Positions 1 through 6,481 of a stretch of DNA of 7,622 nt are shown here, in pieces. Each line of letters opens with the position of its first letter. Position 1 is the first letter of the stretch. The translations under genes and the position numbers were made by a program. Source of the stretch: RGIG5579 sp045590715. GTDB taxonomy: Bacteria; Bacillota; Clostridia; Oscillospirales; SIG627. The stretch lies in contig JAZNRO010000126.1 of NCBI GenBank assembly GCA_045590715.1, positions 1-7,622 of the forward strand, given 5' to 3'. Under the pieces are notes generated by a model that did no database searches, was not told where the DNA came from, and saw nothing but the letters and a program-made list of their open reading frames with translations.

Positions 1-7
1 GGCTAAT

Positions 8-52
8 AAAAAAAAAACCCGGGCCGTTTATGTGGGCCCGTGGATTTTTTTT
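8..52 (-). terminator. Intrinsic terminator of aspA, probably bidirectional
   Basis: Just after the aspA stop codon the minus strand forms a GC-rich hairpin. Positions 35-40 pair with 20-25 (six G/C pairs), the loop is 26-34, and two more G-C pairs (42-43 with 18-19) follow if the base at 41 is bulged. A run of ten T on the minus strand (plus positions 8-17) follows. On the plus strand the same hairpin is followed by a T-run at 45-52, so it could also stop a convergent gene to the left of the window. Seen directly; function inferred from the standard form. Confidence 0.88.
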
Positions 53-1427
53 ATACCATCGTTTCAGGATCCAAAATCTTTTCGATTTCAGAATCGGTCA
101 TAATGTTCTTACTCTTTAATACTTCTCTTACACTCTGGCGGGACTTAATAGCCTTTTTCCCAATATCTGCAGCCCCTTTGTAACCAACCTTGGGACAAAT
201 TGCGGTAATAACACCAACAGAGCCTTCCACCAGTTCACGGCAACGTTCCTTATTTGCTGTAATACCAACAACGCAGTTATCGGTAAAGGTTTCAACAGCG
301 CCGGTTAAAGCAACGATGGATTCAAAAAGCTTATGATACAAAACGGGTTCAGCAAAGTTAAGTTCAAGCTGCCCTGCTTCAGCAGCCATCGTAATTGCAA
401 CATCATTTCCGATTACACAGAAGGCCGCCTGGCTCATTACTTCAGGAATAACGGGGTTTACTTTGCCGGGCATAATGGAAGAACCGTTCTGCATAGCAGG
501 AAGATTGATCTCTTCAAAACCGCAACGGGGACCGGAAGACATCAAACGAAAGTCATTGGCAATTTTAGAACAAGAAATCGCACAAGTCTTTAGCGAGGAA
601 GAAACGTGGGCGAAGGAATCCAGGTTCTGGGTTCCATCGACCAGGTCATCCGCTTTCAGAAGAGGAAGACCGGAAATTTTAGCAAGGGTGGGAGCCAGTT
701 TCTTTACGTATTCAGGATTGGTGTTCAGCGCAGTACCAACTGCAGTACCGCCAAGGTTCACGGCATACATTTCCTTGATCGCATTTTTCATTCTCTCAAG
801 GTCACGGGTGATAGGTCTGGCATAGGCACCGAATTCAGCGCCAAGACGAATCGGAACCGCATCCTGCATCTGCGTTCTGCCCATTTTGATTACATTGTGA
901 AATTCATCCGCCTTCACAAGAAGAGCATCACGCAGTCTTTCAATTTGAATCATTGCTTTCTTTAAAAGCTTTGCGGTGGTGATTTTTGCCGCGGTAGGAA
1001 TAACGTCGTTAGTAGACTGAGCGCGGTTCACGTGGTCATTAGGATGAACGATAGAATAATCGCCCTTTACACCGCCTAAAATTTCAATAGCGCGATTGGC
1101 AATTACTTCATTTGCATTCATATTAGCAGTGGTTCCGGCACCGCCCTGAATAGGATCACAAATAAACTGATCGTGGAATTTGCCATCCAGAATTTCATCA
1201 CAAGCCTGGCAAATCGCTTCCATAATGCTTTTATCAAGTTCCCCTACTTCATAGTTACAAATAGCACAGGTTTTCTTAATTTCAGCAAGAGAAAAAATAA
1301 ATTCCGTACGTAAGCGCTGACCGGTAATTTTAAAGTTCTCTGCACCTCTTAATGACTGTACACCGTAGTAGGCTTCAGCCGGCACTTTTTTGGAACCAAT
1401 GGAATCAGACTCTAAACGATAATCCAT
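51..1427 (-). CDS. aspA: Aspartate ammonia-lyase (aspartase)
   Basis: Catalyses reversible deamination of L-aspartate to fumarate and ammonia in the cytoplasm, feeding anaerobic fumarate metabolism. It belongs to the aspartase/fumarase superfamily: counted from the chosen start, GGAGTTANMN at about 95-104, STND near 138-141, SSGPRCGF near 297-304, and the flexible catalytic loop GSSIMPGKVNP at about 315-325 with the base serine. The motif KMGRTQMQDAVP carries Gln where fumarase C has His (GRTH), and the substrate-loop region reads QGGAGT rather than the fumarase TGSGT, so aspartase is preferred over fumarase. I choose the ATG at 1427: a GGGGG Shine-Dalgarno-like run lies 5 nt upstream, whereas a GTG four codons earlier lacks one. 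The protein is 458 aa, close to the family's 460-480. It is a single gene with its own promoter and terminator. Function is confident; substrate is by motif only. Confidence 0.95.
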   Translation of the reverse strand: MDYRLESDSIGSKKVPAEAYYGVQSLRGAENFKITGQRLRTEFIFSLAEIKKTCAICNYEVGELDKSIMEAICQACDEILDGKFHDQFICDPIQGGAGTTANMNANEVIANRAIEILGGVKGDYSIVHPNDHVNRAQSTNDVIPTAAKITTAKLLKKAMIQIERLRDALLVKADEFHNVIKMGRTQMQDAVPIRLGAEFGAYARPITRDLERMKNAIKEMYAVNLGGTAVGTALNTNPEYVKKLAPTLAKISGLPLLKADDLVDGTQNLDSFAHVSSSLKTCAISCSKIANDFRLMSSGPRCGFEEINLPAMQNGSSIMPGKVNPVIPEVMSQAAFCVIGNDVAITMAAEAGQLELNFAEPVLYHKLFESIVALTGAVETFTDNCVVGITANKERCRELVEGSVGVITAICPKVGYKGAADIGKKAIKSRQSVREVLKSKNIMTDSEIEKILDPETMV

Positions 1428-1463
1428 AATAACCCCCACAAGGTATTTGTTGTTTTCAACTAA

Positions 1464-1493
1464 AGTATAGCACCGAATTAGCTTTATTGTAAA
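1464..1493 (-). promoter_or_regulatory. Sigma-A promoter for aspA (extended -10)
   Basis: On the minus strand TTTACA (plus 1488-1493) and TATACT (plus 1464-1469) are separated by 18 nt, and the -10 is preceded by TGC, giving an extended -10 element. Transcription would begin near 1457, leaving a leader of about 30 nt before the ATG. Seen in sequence; activity inferred. Confidence 0.7.
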
Positions 1494-1696
1494 TACTAAT
1501 TTAATAATTTTTCAAGATACTAAAAAAGTAAAAAAATGCGTCTATAATTTTTCGAAAATAAAGCAAATGGCATTTTTTGTATAAGAATTTTAGGATATTT
1601 TATCAAATGACTATAACAAACGGTCGCAAAATGAAATTTCGCTTCATTTTTTAAGATAAAAAGAAGAAATCCGCCTTTTAGGCGTATTTCTCATTC
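1470..1696. other. AT-rich intergenic region between upp and aspA
   Basis: This stretch of about 230 nt has no convincing ORF on either strand. It holds the upp terminator at its right end and the upstream part of the aspA promoter at its left end. Between them is very A/T-rich DNA with one further inverted repeat (1628-1635 with 1643-1650, 8 bp, loop 7 nt). That repeat could be a secondary transcription stop or an operator, but its T-run is part of the stem, so I do not call it a terminator. Confidence 0.6.
1652..1691 (-). terminator. Intrinsic terminator of the uraA-upp operon
   Basis: Six nt after the upp stop codon the minus strand has AGAAAT and CGCC (1691-1681) pairing with GGCG and ATTTCT (1675-1665). 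There is one mismatch (1671/1685) and a short T/A loop. A T-rich tract, TTCTTTTTATCTT, follows. It is a typical moderate-strength intrinsic terminator separating upp from aspA. Confidence 0.8.
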
Positions 1697-2326
1697 TTAC
1701 TTTGTACCGAAAATACGATCTCCTGCATCACCAAGTCCGGGAACGATATATCCATTTTCATTCAGACATTCGTCCACATTAGCGCAGTAGATTTCAACGT
1801 CGGGATGAGCCTTGCTCAAAGCTTCGATTCCTTCAGGAGCCGCAATCAGACAAAGAAACTTAATGTGTTTTCCGCCATAATGTTTGATCTGGGAAATAGC
1901 ATCCACAGCCGATCCACCGGTAGCAAGCATGGGATCAACTACTACAACCAATCTATCTTGAATATCCGGCGGTAATTTGCAGTAGTATTCATGAGGCTGA
2001 AGGGTTTCTTCATCGCGGTACATACCGATATGTCCTACTTTAGCAGAAGGAACAAGCTGAAGCATACCGCTCACCATACCAAGGCCCGCACGAAGAATCG
2101 GAACAATCGCAAGCTTTTTGCCCTTGATAACCTTTTGACGGGTTTTTTGAATAGGCGTTTCAATCTCGATCTCTTCCAAAGGAAGATCGCGAAGTGCTTC
2201 GTAGCACATGAGCATTGTAATCTCTTCAACAGATTCACGAAACTCTTTATTAGGAGTAGAAACCTGTCTTAAAATGGTGGTTTTATGCTGAATTAAAGGG
2301 TGATTTAAGATCGTTACGTTTTTCAT
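1697..2326 (-). CDS. upp: Uracil phosphoribosyltransferase
   Basis: Converts uracil plus PRPP to UMP and pyrophosphate, the key step of uracil salvage in the cytoplasm. The 209-aa length matches the family almost exactly. Visible motifs are PILRAGLGM at 76-84, the PRPP-binding loop VVVVDPMLATGGSA at 127-140, and the C-terminal uracil-binding segment GYIVPGLGDAGDRIFGTK at 192-209. The ATG at 2326 is preceded by AAGGTG with an 8-nt spacer. This site lies over the last codons of the uracil permease gene, whose stop codon is only 3 nt upstream of the ATG, so the two genes are co-transcribed and probably translationally coupled. Nothing is missing or unusual. Confidence 0.97.
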   Translation of the reverse strand: MKNVTILNHPLIQHKTTILRQVSTPNKEFRESVEEITMLMCYEALRDLPLEEIEIETPIQKTRQKVIKGKKLAIVPILRAGLGMVSGMLQLVPSAKVGHIGMYRDEETLQPHEYYCKLPPDIQDRLVVVVDPMLATGGSAVDAISQIKHYGGKHIKFLCLIAAPEGIEALSKAHPDVEIYCANVDECLNENGYIVPGLGDAGDRIFGTK

Positions 2327-2329
2327 TGA

Positions 2330-3700
2330 TTATTCACCTTCTTTTGCTTTGGAAACAACAGTGTTAACAAGGATGCCGAGAATCAAAGCGCAAGCAATAG
2401 AAGTCAAAGTAACCTTACCGATGGTCATTGCCATACCACCGATACCGGCGATCAAGATAACGGAAACGGTAAAGAGGTTCTTATTTTCTTCCAGGTTTAC
2501 CTTCTGGATCATCTTAAGACCGGAAACAGCGATAAAACCGTACAGAGTAACGCAAACGCCGCCCATTACACAACCGGGGATGGAATCCAGGAAAGCAACA
2601 AAGGGAGAAATGAAGGAGATAAGGAGAGCGATAATCGCAGTGGTCGTAATGGTTGCAACAGATGCGTTTCTGGTAATGGCAACACAACCAACGGATTCAC
2701 CGTAAGTGGTATTGGGGCAACCGCCGAAGAATGCACCTACCATAGAACCGACGCCATCACCCAGAAGGGTTCTGTGAAGACCGGGTTCTTCCAAAAGATC
2801 ACTTTCAATAATAGAAGAAAGGTTCTTATGGTCTGCAATGTGCTCTGCAAATACTACGAATGCTACAGGAACGTAAGCTACTGCAACGTTTGCAAGATAG
2901 TCGATTTCAAAGTCCTTCACGCCATCCAGAGCGGTCAGGAAAGTAAATTTGGGAACACTTAAGAAGGTAGAGAGGCTAACACCATCTGCAACCAGAGCCT
3001 GGAAGGGTGCAAAATCCAGGATCATTAAACCGGCATTACCGGTAGCTTTACCGATCAGGGTAAATACAAGTGCTACCGCGTAACCTGCTAAAATACCAAT
3101 AATAAAAGGAACAAGCTTTACCATCTTCTTACCGTAGGTAGAACAAATGATAACAACAAACAGGGTAACGAGAGCGCAAATCAAAGATACCCACAGATTG
3201 GTAGACATAACAAACGCGCCGTTTCCGTCCTGGGGACCGTAAGAGAATACGTCTTTGATTGCAGCACCGGCAAGAGAAAGACCGATAATTGCAACGGTGG
3301 GTCCGATTACTGCAGCAGGCATCAGTTTATTGATCCAGCCAACACCTACAAATTTAACAACAAGTGCGATCACAACATAAACAAGGCCGGCAAAAGCTGC
3401 GCCTAGAACAATACCAAGATAACCGAGAGAGGCAGAGGTAGCACCGGCAAACGCAGCCAGCATAGAACCGATAAATGCAAAAGAAGAACCTAAAAAGACA
3501 GGGCTCTTAAATTTGGTGAAAAGTTGATAGATCAAAGTACCAACACCGGCACCAAACAGTGCGGCAGAAGCGGTCATACCGTTTCCAACAATGGCAGGAA
3601 CTGCAATTGTTGCAGCCATAATTGCCAAAAGTTGCTGGAAAGCGAAGACCAAAAGTTGCCCGAAACGGGGTTTGTCCTTAACGCCAAAAACTAGTTTCAT
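2330..3700 (-). CDS. uraA: Uracil permease, NCS2 family (UraA/PyrP type)
   Basis: An integral membrane nucleobase:cation symporter, probably uracil:proton, which supplies the substrate for the downstream Upp. The 456-aa protein is almost wholly hydrophobic, as expected for the 14-segment NCS2 fold. Family marks are a PRFGQ segment near the N-terminus (11-15), FLGSSFAFIG at 69-78, AEHIADHKN at 285-293, PGLHRTLLGDG at 306-316 and the substrate-site motif NTTYGESVG at 330-338. E286 and E335 appear to align with the two conserved glutamates of E. coli UraA (E241, E290). By my recall-based alignment the position of UraA His245 is Asp290, followed by His291. The ATG at 3700 has a perfect AGGAGG 6 nt upstream. 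It is first in a two-gene operon with upp. Uracil is favoured over xanthine because of the upp linkage and sequence type. Confidence 0.94.
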   Translation of the reverse strand: MKLVFGVKDKPRFGQLLVFAFQQLLAIMAATIAVPAIVGNGMTASAALFGAGVGTLIYQLFTKFKSPVFLGSSFAFIGSMLAAFAGATSASLGYLGIVLGAAFAGLVYVVIALVVKFVGVGWINKLMPAAVIGPTVAIIGLSLAGAAIKDVFSYGPQDGNGAFVMSTNLWVSLICALVTLFVVIICSTYGKKMVKLVPFIIGILAGYAVALVFTLIGKATGNAGLMILDFAPFQALVADGVSLSTFLSVPKFTFLTALDGVKDFEIDYLANVAVAYVPVAFVVFAEHIADHKNLSSIIESDLLEEPGLHRTLLGDGVGSMVGAFFGGCPNTTYGESVGCVAITRNASVATITTTAIIALLISFISPFVAFLDSIPGCVMGGVCVTLYGFIAVSGLKMIQKVNLEENKNLFTVSVILIAGIGGMAMTIGKVTLTSIACALILGILVNTVVSKAKEGE

Positions 3701-3746
3701 AAACGTCCTCCTGATTATGGTTTTTTATTATAATTTAACCAAATAA

Positions 3747-3775
3747 AATATACCAAATTCGACAGTATTTGTCAA
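3747..3775 (-). promoter_or_regulatory. Strong sigma-A promoter of uraA-upp
   Basis: On the minus strand a perfect TTGACA (plus 3770-3775) and TATATT (plus 3747-3752) are separated by exactly 17 nt. Transcription would start near 3740, leaving a leader of about 40 nt that ends in AGGAGG (3707-3712). The leader is too short for a PyrR-type attenuator and no terminator hairpin is visible in it. A second overlapping candidate (TTGGTA at 3751-3756, TATAAT at 3727-3732, 18-nt spacer) lies just downstream. Confidence 0.85.
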
Positions 3776-3808
3776 CAAATTAGAAACAAAAAATGAAAAA
3801 AATGTGAA

Positions 3809-3845
3809 GAAAAAAATAAGAAGAGCAAGCAAAGGCTTGCTCTTC
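3809..3845 (-). terminator. Intrinsic terminator of ssrA
   Basis: Seven nt after the tmRNA CCA end, a perfect 11-bp hairpin (3845-3835 with 3830-3820, loop 3831-3834) is followed on the minus strand by TTATTTTTTTCTTC. It is a strong intrinsic terminator that separates ssrA from the uraA promoter beginning about 45 nt further on. Confidence 0.92.
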
Positions 3846-3852
3846 CCTATTT

Positions 3853-4200
3853 TGGTGGAGTCGAGGGGAATTGAACCCCTGTCCGAAACTCGATTCACAG
3901 AACTTTCTCCGGGTGGAGACGGTGTTTTAAATTCCCGTTCTAGGACGCCCGCCGACAGGCTTCCCGAACGGTAGCTTCATAAAGTCATATCAAGGCGCAA
4001 AGCTTTGCCGTGATACGTTCACCGCTAATGTGACACCCAAGCCGAGCTCGCGGTACTTCTCGGGTGGATGGCCGCCAAATTAGGCAGCGAGAGCTACTCT
4101 ATCGTTAGCGTTTAATTTTAAAAATTGCAGTTTTGAAGAGATTCTGCTACTCTACCCGCTTATTCTGCTTCACAAACCCCGTCGAAACCATTACGACCCC
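3853..4200 (-). ncRNA. ssrA: Transfer-messenger RNA (tmRNA, SsrA)
   Basis: Rescues ribosomes stalled on broken mRNA, acting with SmpB, and tags the nascent chain for proteolysis. The tRNA-like ends are clear. The 5' GGGGTCG pairs over seven bases with CGACTCC before the encoded 3' ACCA, and the T-arm reads AGGGG-TTCAATT-CCCCT. The start GGGGTCGTAATGGTTTCGACGG is the usual tmRNA 5' signature. A first pseudoknot is readable: AGAG (RNA nt 48-51) with CTCT (61-64), and GCAG (54-57) with CTGC (71-74). The 348-nt length is normal for one-piece tmRNA. The gene starts 6 nt after the stop codon of the upstream CDS, and its own terminator follows. smpB is not in the window. Function is established knowledge; ends are read from acceptor-stem pairing. 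Confidence 0.97.
4080..4109 (-). other. tmRNA tag-peptide reading frame (ANDRVALAA)
   Basis: Inside ssrA the resume codon is most likely GCT (RNA nt 92-94). From there nine codons read A-N-D-R-V-A-L-A-A and then TAA. The C-terminal ALAA is the usual ClpXP/ClpAP-type degradation signal, and the AND start resembles clostridial tags. The resume codon is inferred by tag similarity; reading further upstream in this frame would give extra residues. Confidence 0.82.
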
Positions 4201-4206
4201 ATATAT

Positions 4207-4605
4207 TTAATGATGTCCGCAATCACAGTTTTCATCCTGGCAATTTTCAGAAACAAAATCCAGAATAAAAAGGGTATCACTTACTCGGTCAAAGCCGTTA
4301 TTTTCAGCAAGGAAAACGTCGTGATCCGATTGAACGGGATATACCACAGATTCAATTTCCACCTGCTCCAAAAATGCAAGAATGCTGGAAAATACGTTTG
4401 AGAGCATCTGGGGTGAAATCTTATCGTCAATGGATAAAAGATTCAAAATATAAGCTGCGCCTGAAACAAATTTAATCTGACACAGGCCAAGTTTTTCTTC
4501 GTCGTTAAAAATCTTAAAGCCAACTGCGCCCTCTTCAAAAGGAATAGCGGCGGCAAGACAATAGGACTGATGTTCAGCTAAATTTTCAAAAGGGGCTAAA
4601 TTCAT
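4207..4605 (-). CDS. Small GNAT-like protein with Cys/His tail, function unknown
   Basis: I do not recognise a named gene. The 132-aa protein has alternating strand and helix propensity reminiscent of a GNAT acetyltransferase core: strands around 27-33, 38-47 and 51-58, a helix at 64-82, then a strand and a C-terminal ENNGFDRVSDTLFILDF (101-117), which resembles the 'GF' segment and last strand of GNATs. No Q/RxxGxG/A acetyl-CoA loop is visible, so catalysis is doubtful. The C-terminus carries C122, C127, C129, H131 and H132 in a short acidic tail, a possible metal site. The ATG overlaps the rluB stop codon by 1 nt (TAATG), with AAGGA 6 nt upstream, so it is the last protein gene of the dacF-rluB operon. 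Its stop lies 6 nt before mature tmRNA. That it is a real gene is well supported by spacing and ribosome binding site; the fold is inference. Confidence 0.8.
   Translation of the reverse strand: MNLAPFENLAEHQSYCLAAAIPFEEGAVGFKIFNDEEKLGLCQIKFVSGAAYILNLLSIDDKISPQMLSNVFSSILAFLEQVEIESVVYPVQSDHDVFLAENNGFDRVSDTLFILDFVSENCQDENCDCGHH
4264..4292 (-). promoter_or_regulatory. Candidate ssrA promoter inside the upstream CDS
   Basis: Within the end of the GNAT-like CDS the minus strand shows TTGACC (plus 4287-4292) and TTTATT (plus 4264-4269) with a 17-nt spacer. Transcription would start near 4257 and give a precursor with about 57 nt before the mature tmRNA 5' end, to be trimmed by RNase P. The -35 matches 5 of 6 and the -10 only 4 of 6, so this is a candidate, with co-transcription from the operon as the alternative. 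Confidence 0.4.
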
Positions 4606-5324
4606 TATTTTTCCTTCAGTGCAAGAAGTGCACTCAGTTCCTTTCCTTCAATTTCTTCCCAAGCACCGGAACGAAGGGCGCCGAGTTTGATCTGGCCTTC
4701 TTCAATTCTTTTCAGTCTTGTTACCTCAAGGCCAACATTTTCGCACATCTTTCTGATCTGACGGTTTCTTCCCTCTTTTAAAACAAAACGAAGTTTATTG
4801 GGAATGGTAGGTTCGGGACAAGAAACGCGGCAAGGCTTAATTTCGTATCCGTCAATTTCCATACTTTGATTTAGCAGATGCAGTTGCACTTCCGAAGGAG
4901 CAACGCGAACTTTTACCACGTACGTTTTTTCAATTTCAGAACTGGGATGCATCATTGCGTTAGCAAGTTCACCGTCATTTGTCATAAGTAAGAGCCCTTC
5001 AGAGTCCAAATCCAGGCGACCAATGGGATAAACACGTTCAGGAACTTTCTTCACAAGATCTGCAACGCATTTTCTTCCCTTTTCATCAGACATCGTAGAA
5101 ACGTATCCTCTGGGCTTATTCAGTTTAATATAAACCTTCTGGCCACTGGGGACCACGGTTTTTCCAAGATAGCAAATATAATCTTTGCTGGGGGTAATCT
5201 TCTGACCGATTTCGGCTTTTCTACCGTTTACGGTAACTTTTCCCTGAAGAATCTCTTCTTCTGCTTTTCTGCGGCTCATAACGCCGCAATTTGCCAAATA
5301 CTTTTGAATTCTTAACTGTTCCAT
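4605..5324 (-). CDS. rluB: 23S rRNA pseudouridine synthase, RsuA/RluB family
   Basis: Isomerises a uridine in rRNA to pseudouridine; in the RluB branch the target is U2605 of 23S rRNA (E. coli numbering). Domains in order: an N-terminal S4 RNA-binding domain (about 3-60, with RIQKYLANCGVMSRRKAEEEI), then the catalytic domain with IGRLDLDSEGLLLMTNDGEL (101-120), where D105 is the catalytic aspartate, EKTYVV at 132-137, and the family motif EGRNRQIRKM at 184-193. The 239-aa length is normal. The start ATG lies 1 nt after the dacF stop (TAG-T-ATG) and no good Shine-Dalgarno is seen, suggesting translation coupled to dacF. The dacF-rluB neighbourhood is common in Firmicutes, which favours RluB over RsuA, RluE or RluF; the exact target base cannot be read from sequence. 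Confidence 0.92.
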   Translation of the reverse strand: MEQLRIQKYLANCGVMSRRKAEEEILQGKVTVNGRKAEIGQKITPSKDYICYLGKTVVPSGQKVYIKLNKPRGYVSTMSDEKGRKCVADLVKKVPERVYPIGRLDLDSEGLLLMTNDGELANAMMHPSSEIEKTYVVKVRVAPSEVQLHLLNQSMEIDGYEIKPCRVSCPEPTIPNKLRFVLKEGRNRQIRKMCENVGLEVTRLKRIEEGQIKLGALRSGAWEEIEGKELSALLALKEK

Positions 5325-5325
5325 A

Positions 5326-6468
5326 CTAATTTATCCATAATTTTATTGTTTGCCAGAATCTTTGCCAAAAAGACAATTTTTCTTCGCGCCAAAGAGCAGA
5401 TTCCTCTGCAACCAAAGGAATTCTCTTTATCTCTTTTTCGCCCCTGTAATGCACAACATACCCAATCTCATCCCCATCTTTTACGCCTGCATAAACAAAT
5501 CTGGGAAGTTCAATTTTTGTTTGAATCACTTCGCCCTGACGTAGAGGAAGAGAAAAAACATCTTTATTGTAAACGGAAATTTCCGAAGTTTTACCACCGA
5601 TTACCGGTATCGTAAAGCGATGAGAACCGATATCGGAGATCACTTGATCCGTATACTGAGAAAAACCGTAATCAAAAAGAGCCATATGGTCTTTCCAGTC
5701 ATTAGGATCGCCCAAGGTTGAACAAATGAGTGTTTTTCCGTTTCTCTGGGCTGCGGAAACAAGGCATCTGCCAGCCGCTTTGGTATAGCCGGTCTTACCC
5801 CCGATGCAATCCTCATAAAGTCTTAAGAGTTTATTATGATTGGAAAGATAACGGGTTTTACCGCCCGGAGCCGATATGGAGTGAGTTTTGGCACCTGTCA
5901 TTTCGCAAAAAGTACTGTTTTGTAAACAATACTTCATAAGTTTTGCAAGATCTCTTGCAGTGGAATAATGGGTATCCGACGGAAGTCCGTGAGGATTCTG
6001 AAATCGAGTGGTGGACATTCCGATCTCGCCTGCTTTTTCATTCATCTTTTCCACAAAAGCGTCTACCCCACCAGAAACGTGGCAAGCAATAGCCACGGCA
6101 GAGTCGTTAGCGCTTTCAAGCATCAGGGCATATAAAAGCTCTTCCAGCTTTAGCTTCTCACCTTTTGTCAGATACACGGAAGATCCTTCTACTCCTACCG
6201 CTTCCTTAGGTATAACCACCTGATCATCCAGATCTTTCTCTTCCAAGGCAAGAATGCAAGTCATAATTTTTGTGGTACTGGCCATAGGAAGAGGCAGATC
6301 ACTGTTCCTAGATGACAGAACATCCCCGGTATCGGCATCCATCAATACGAAAGAAGTGGCAGAAGCCGTCGAATAGACCGGAATTTCTTGAACAGAGGAA
6401 GCGAAAACAGGATCAGTAATATAAAAGCAAAGGATTAGAGCAAAAACAAGCGATAAAAATTTTTTCAC
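5326..6468 (-). CDS. dacF: D-alanyl-D-alanine carboxypeptidase (DacF-type penicillin-binding protein)
   Basis: Removes the terminal D-Ala from peptidoglycan pentapeptides outside the membrane, limiting cross-linking; DacF of Bacillus acts in the forespore. From the GTG start (380 aa) the protein has a signal peptide of about 23 residues ending VFA, the active-site SxxK tetrad S64-T-T-K67, SAN at 119-121 and KTG at 225-227. A C-terminal beta domain follows and then an amphipathic tail (SFWQRFWQTIKLWIN) that should anchor it to the membrane. This is the full set of S11-peptidase motifs. I choose GTG at 6468 because AAGGA lies 8 nt upstream; a TTG two codons earlier would leave only 2 nt. It lies downstream of ytfJ across a hairpin and is almost fused to rluB. 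Enzyme class is certain; the DacF name rests on neighbours and could be another S11 paralogue. Confidence 0.93.
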   Translation of the reverse strand: MKKFLSLVFALILCFYITDPVFASSVQEIPVYSTASATSFVLMDADTGDVLSSRNSDLPLPMASTTKIMTCILALEEKDLDDQVVIPKEAVGVEGSSVYLTKGEKLKLEELLYALMLESANDSAVAIACHVSGGVDAFVEKMNEKAGEIGMSTTRFQNPHGLPSDTHYSTARDLAKLMKYCLQNSTFCEMTGAKTHSISAPGGKTRYLSNHNKLLRLYEDCIGGKTGYTKAAGRCLVSAAQRNGKTLICSTLGDPNDWKDHMALFDYGFSQYTDQVISDIGSHRFTIPVIGGKTSEISVYNKDVFSLPLRQGEVIQTKIELPRFVYAGVKDGDEIGYVVHYRGEKEIKRIPLVAEESALWREEKLSFWQRFWQTIKLWIN

Positions 6469-6476
6469 AGACAACG

Positions 6477-6481
6477 TCCTT
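6477..6481 (-). promoter_or_regulatory. Ribosome binding site of dacF, partly inside a hairpin
   Basis: AAGGA on the minus strand lies 8 nt before the GTG at 6466-6468. It decides the start against the TTG at 6472-6474. The first three bases (6481-6479) are paired in the 13-bp intercistronic hairpin. Confidence 0.7.

Noticed and set aside
333..965. Three plus-strand open frames of 86-120 codons opposite aspA
   Set aside because: They lie entirely antisense to a well-supported aspA, have no ribosome binding site I can see, and encode low-complexity basic proteins without family resemblance.
1530..1550. Plus-strand TATAAT as a possible promoter
   Set aside because: No acceptable -35 and no plus-strand gene downstream; such matches are expected by chance in A/T-rich DNA.
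1628..1650. 8-bp A/T-rich inverted repeat downstream of the upp terminator
   Set aside because: Stem is weak and the T-run is used up in the stem; a better terminator lies directly before it. Kept only as a remark on the intergenic region.
2349..2962. Plus-strand open frames opposite uraA
   Set aside because: Antisense shadows of a hydrophobic gene; biased composition and no start signals.
3853..3890. tRNA-like 3' end read as a separate tRNA gene
   Set aside because: The T-arm and CCA end pair with a 5' half at 4200 across a tag-encoding region, so this is tmRNA, not a tRNA.
5346..6223. Several plus-strand open frames opposite dacF
   Set aside because: Overlapping frames antisense to a gene with intact catalytic motifs; no supporting signals.
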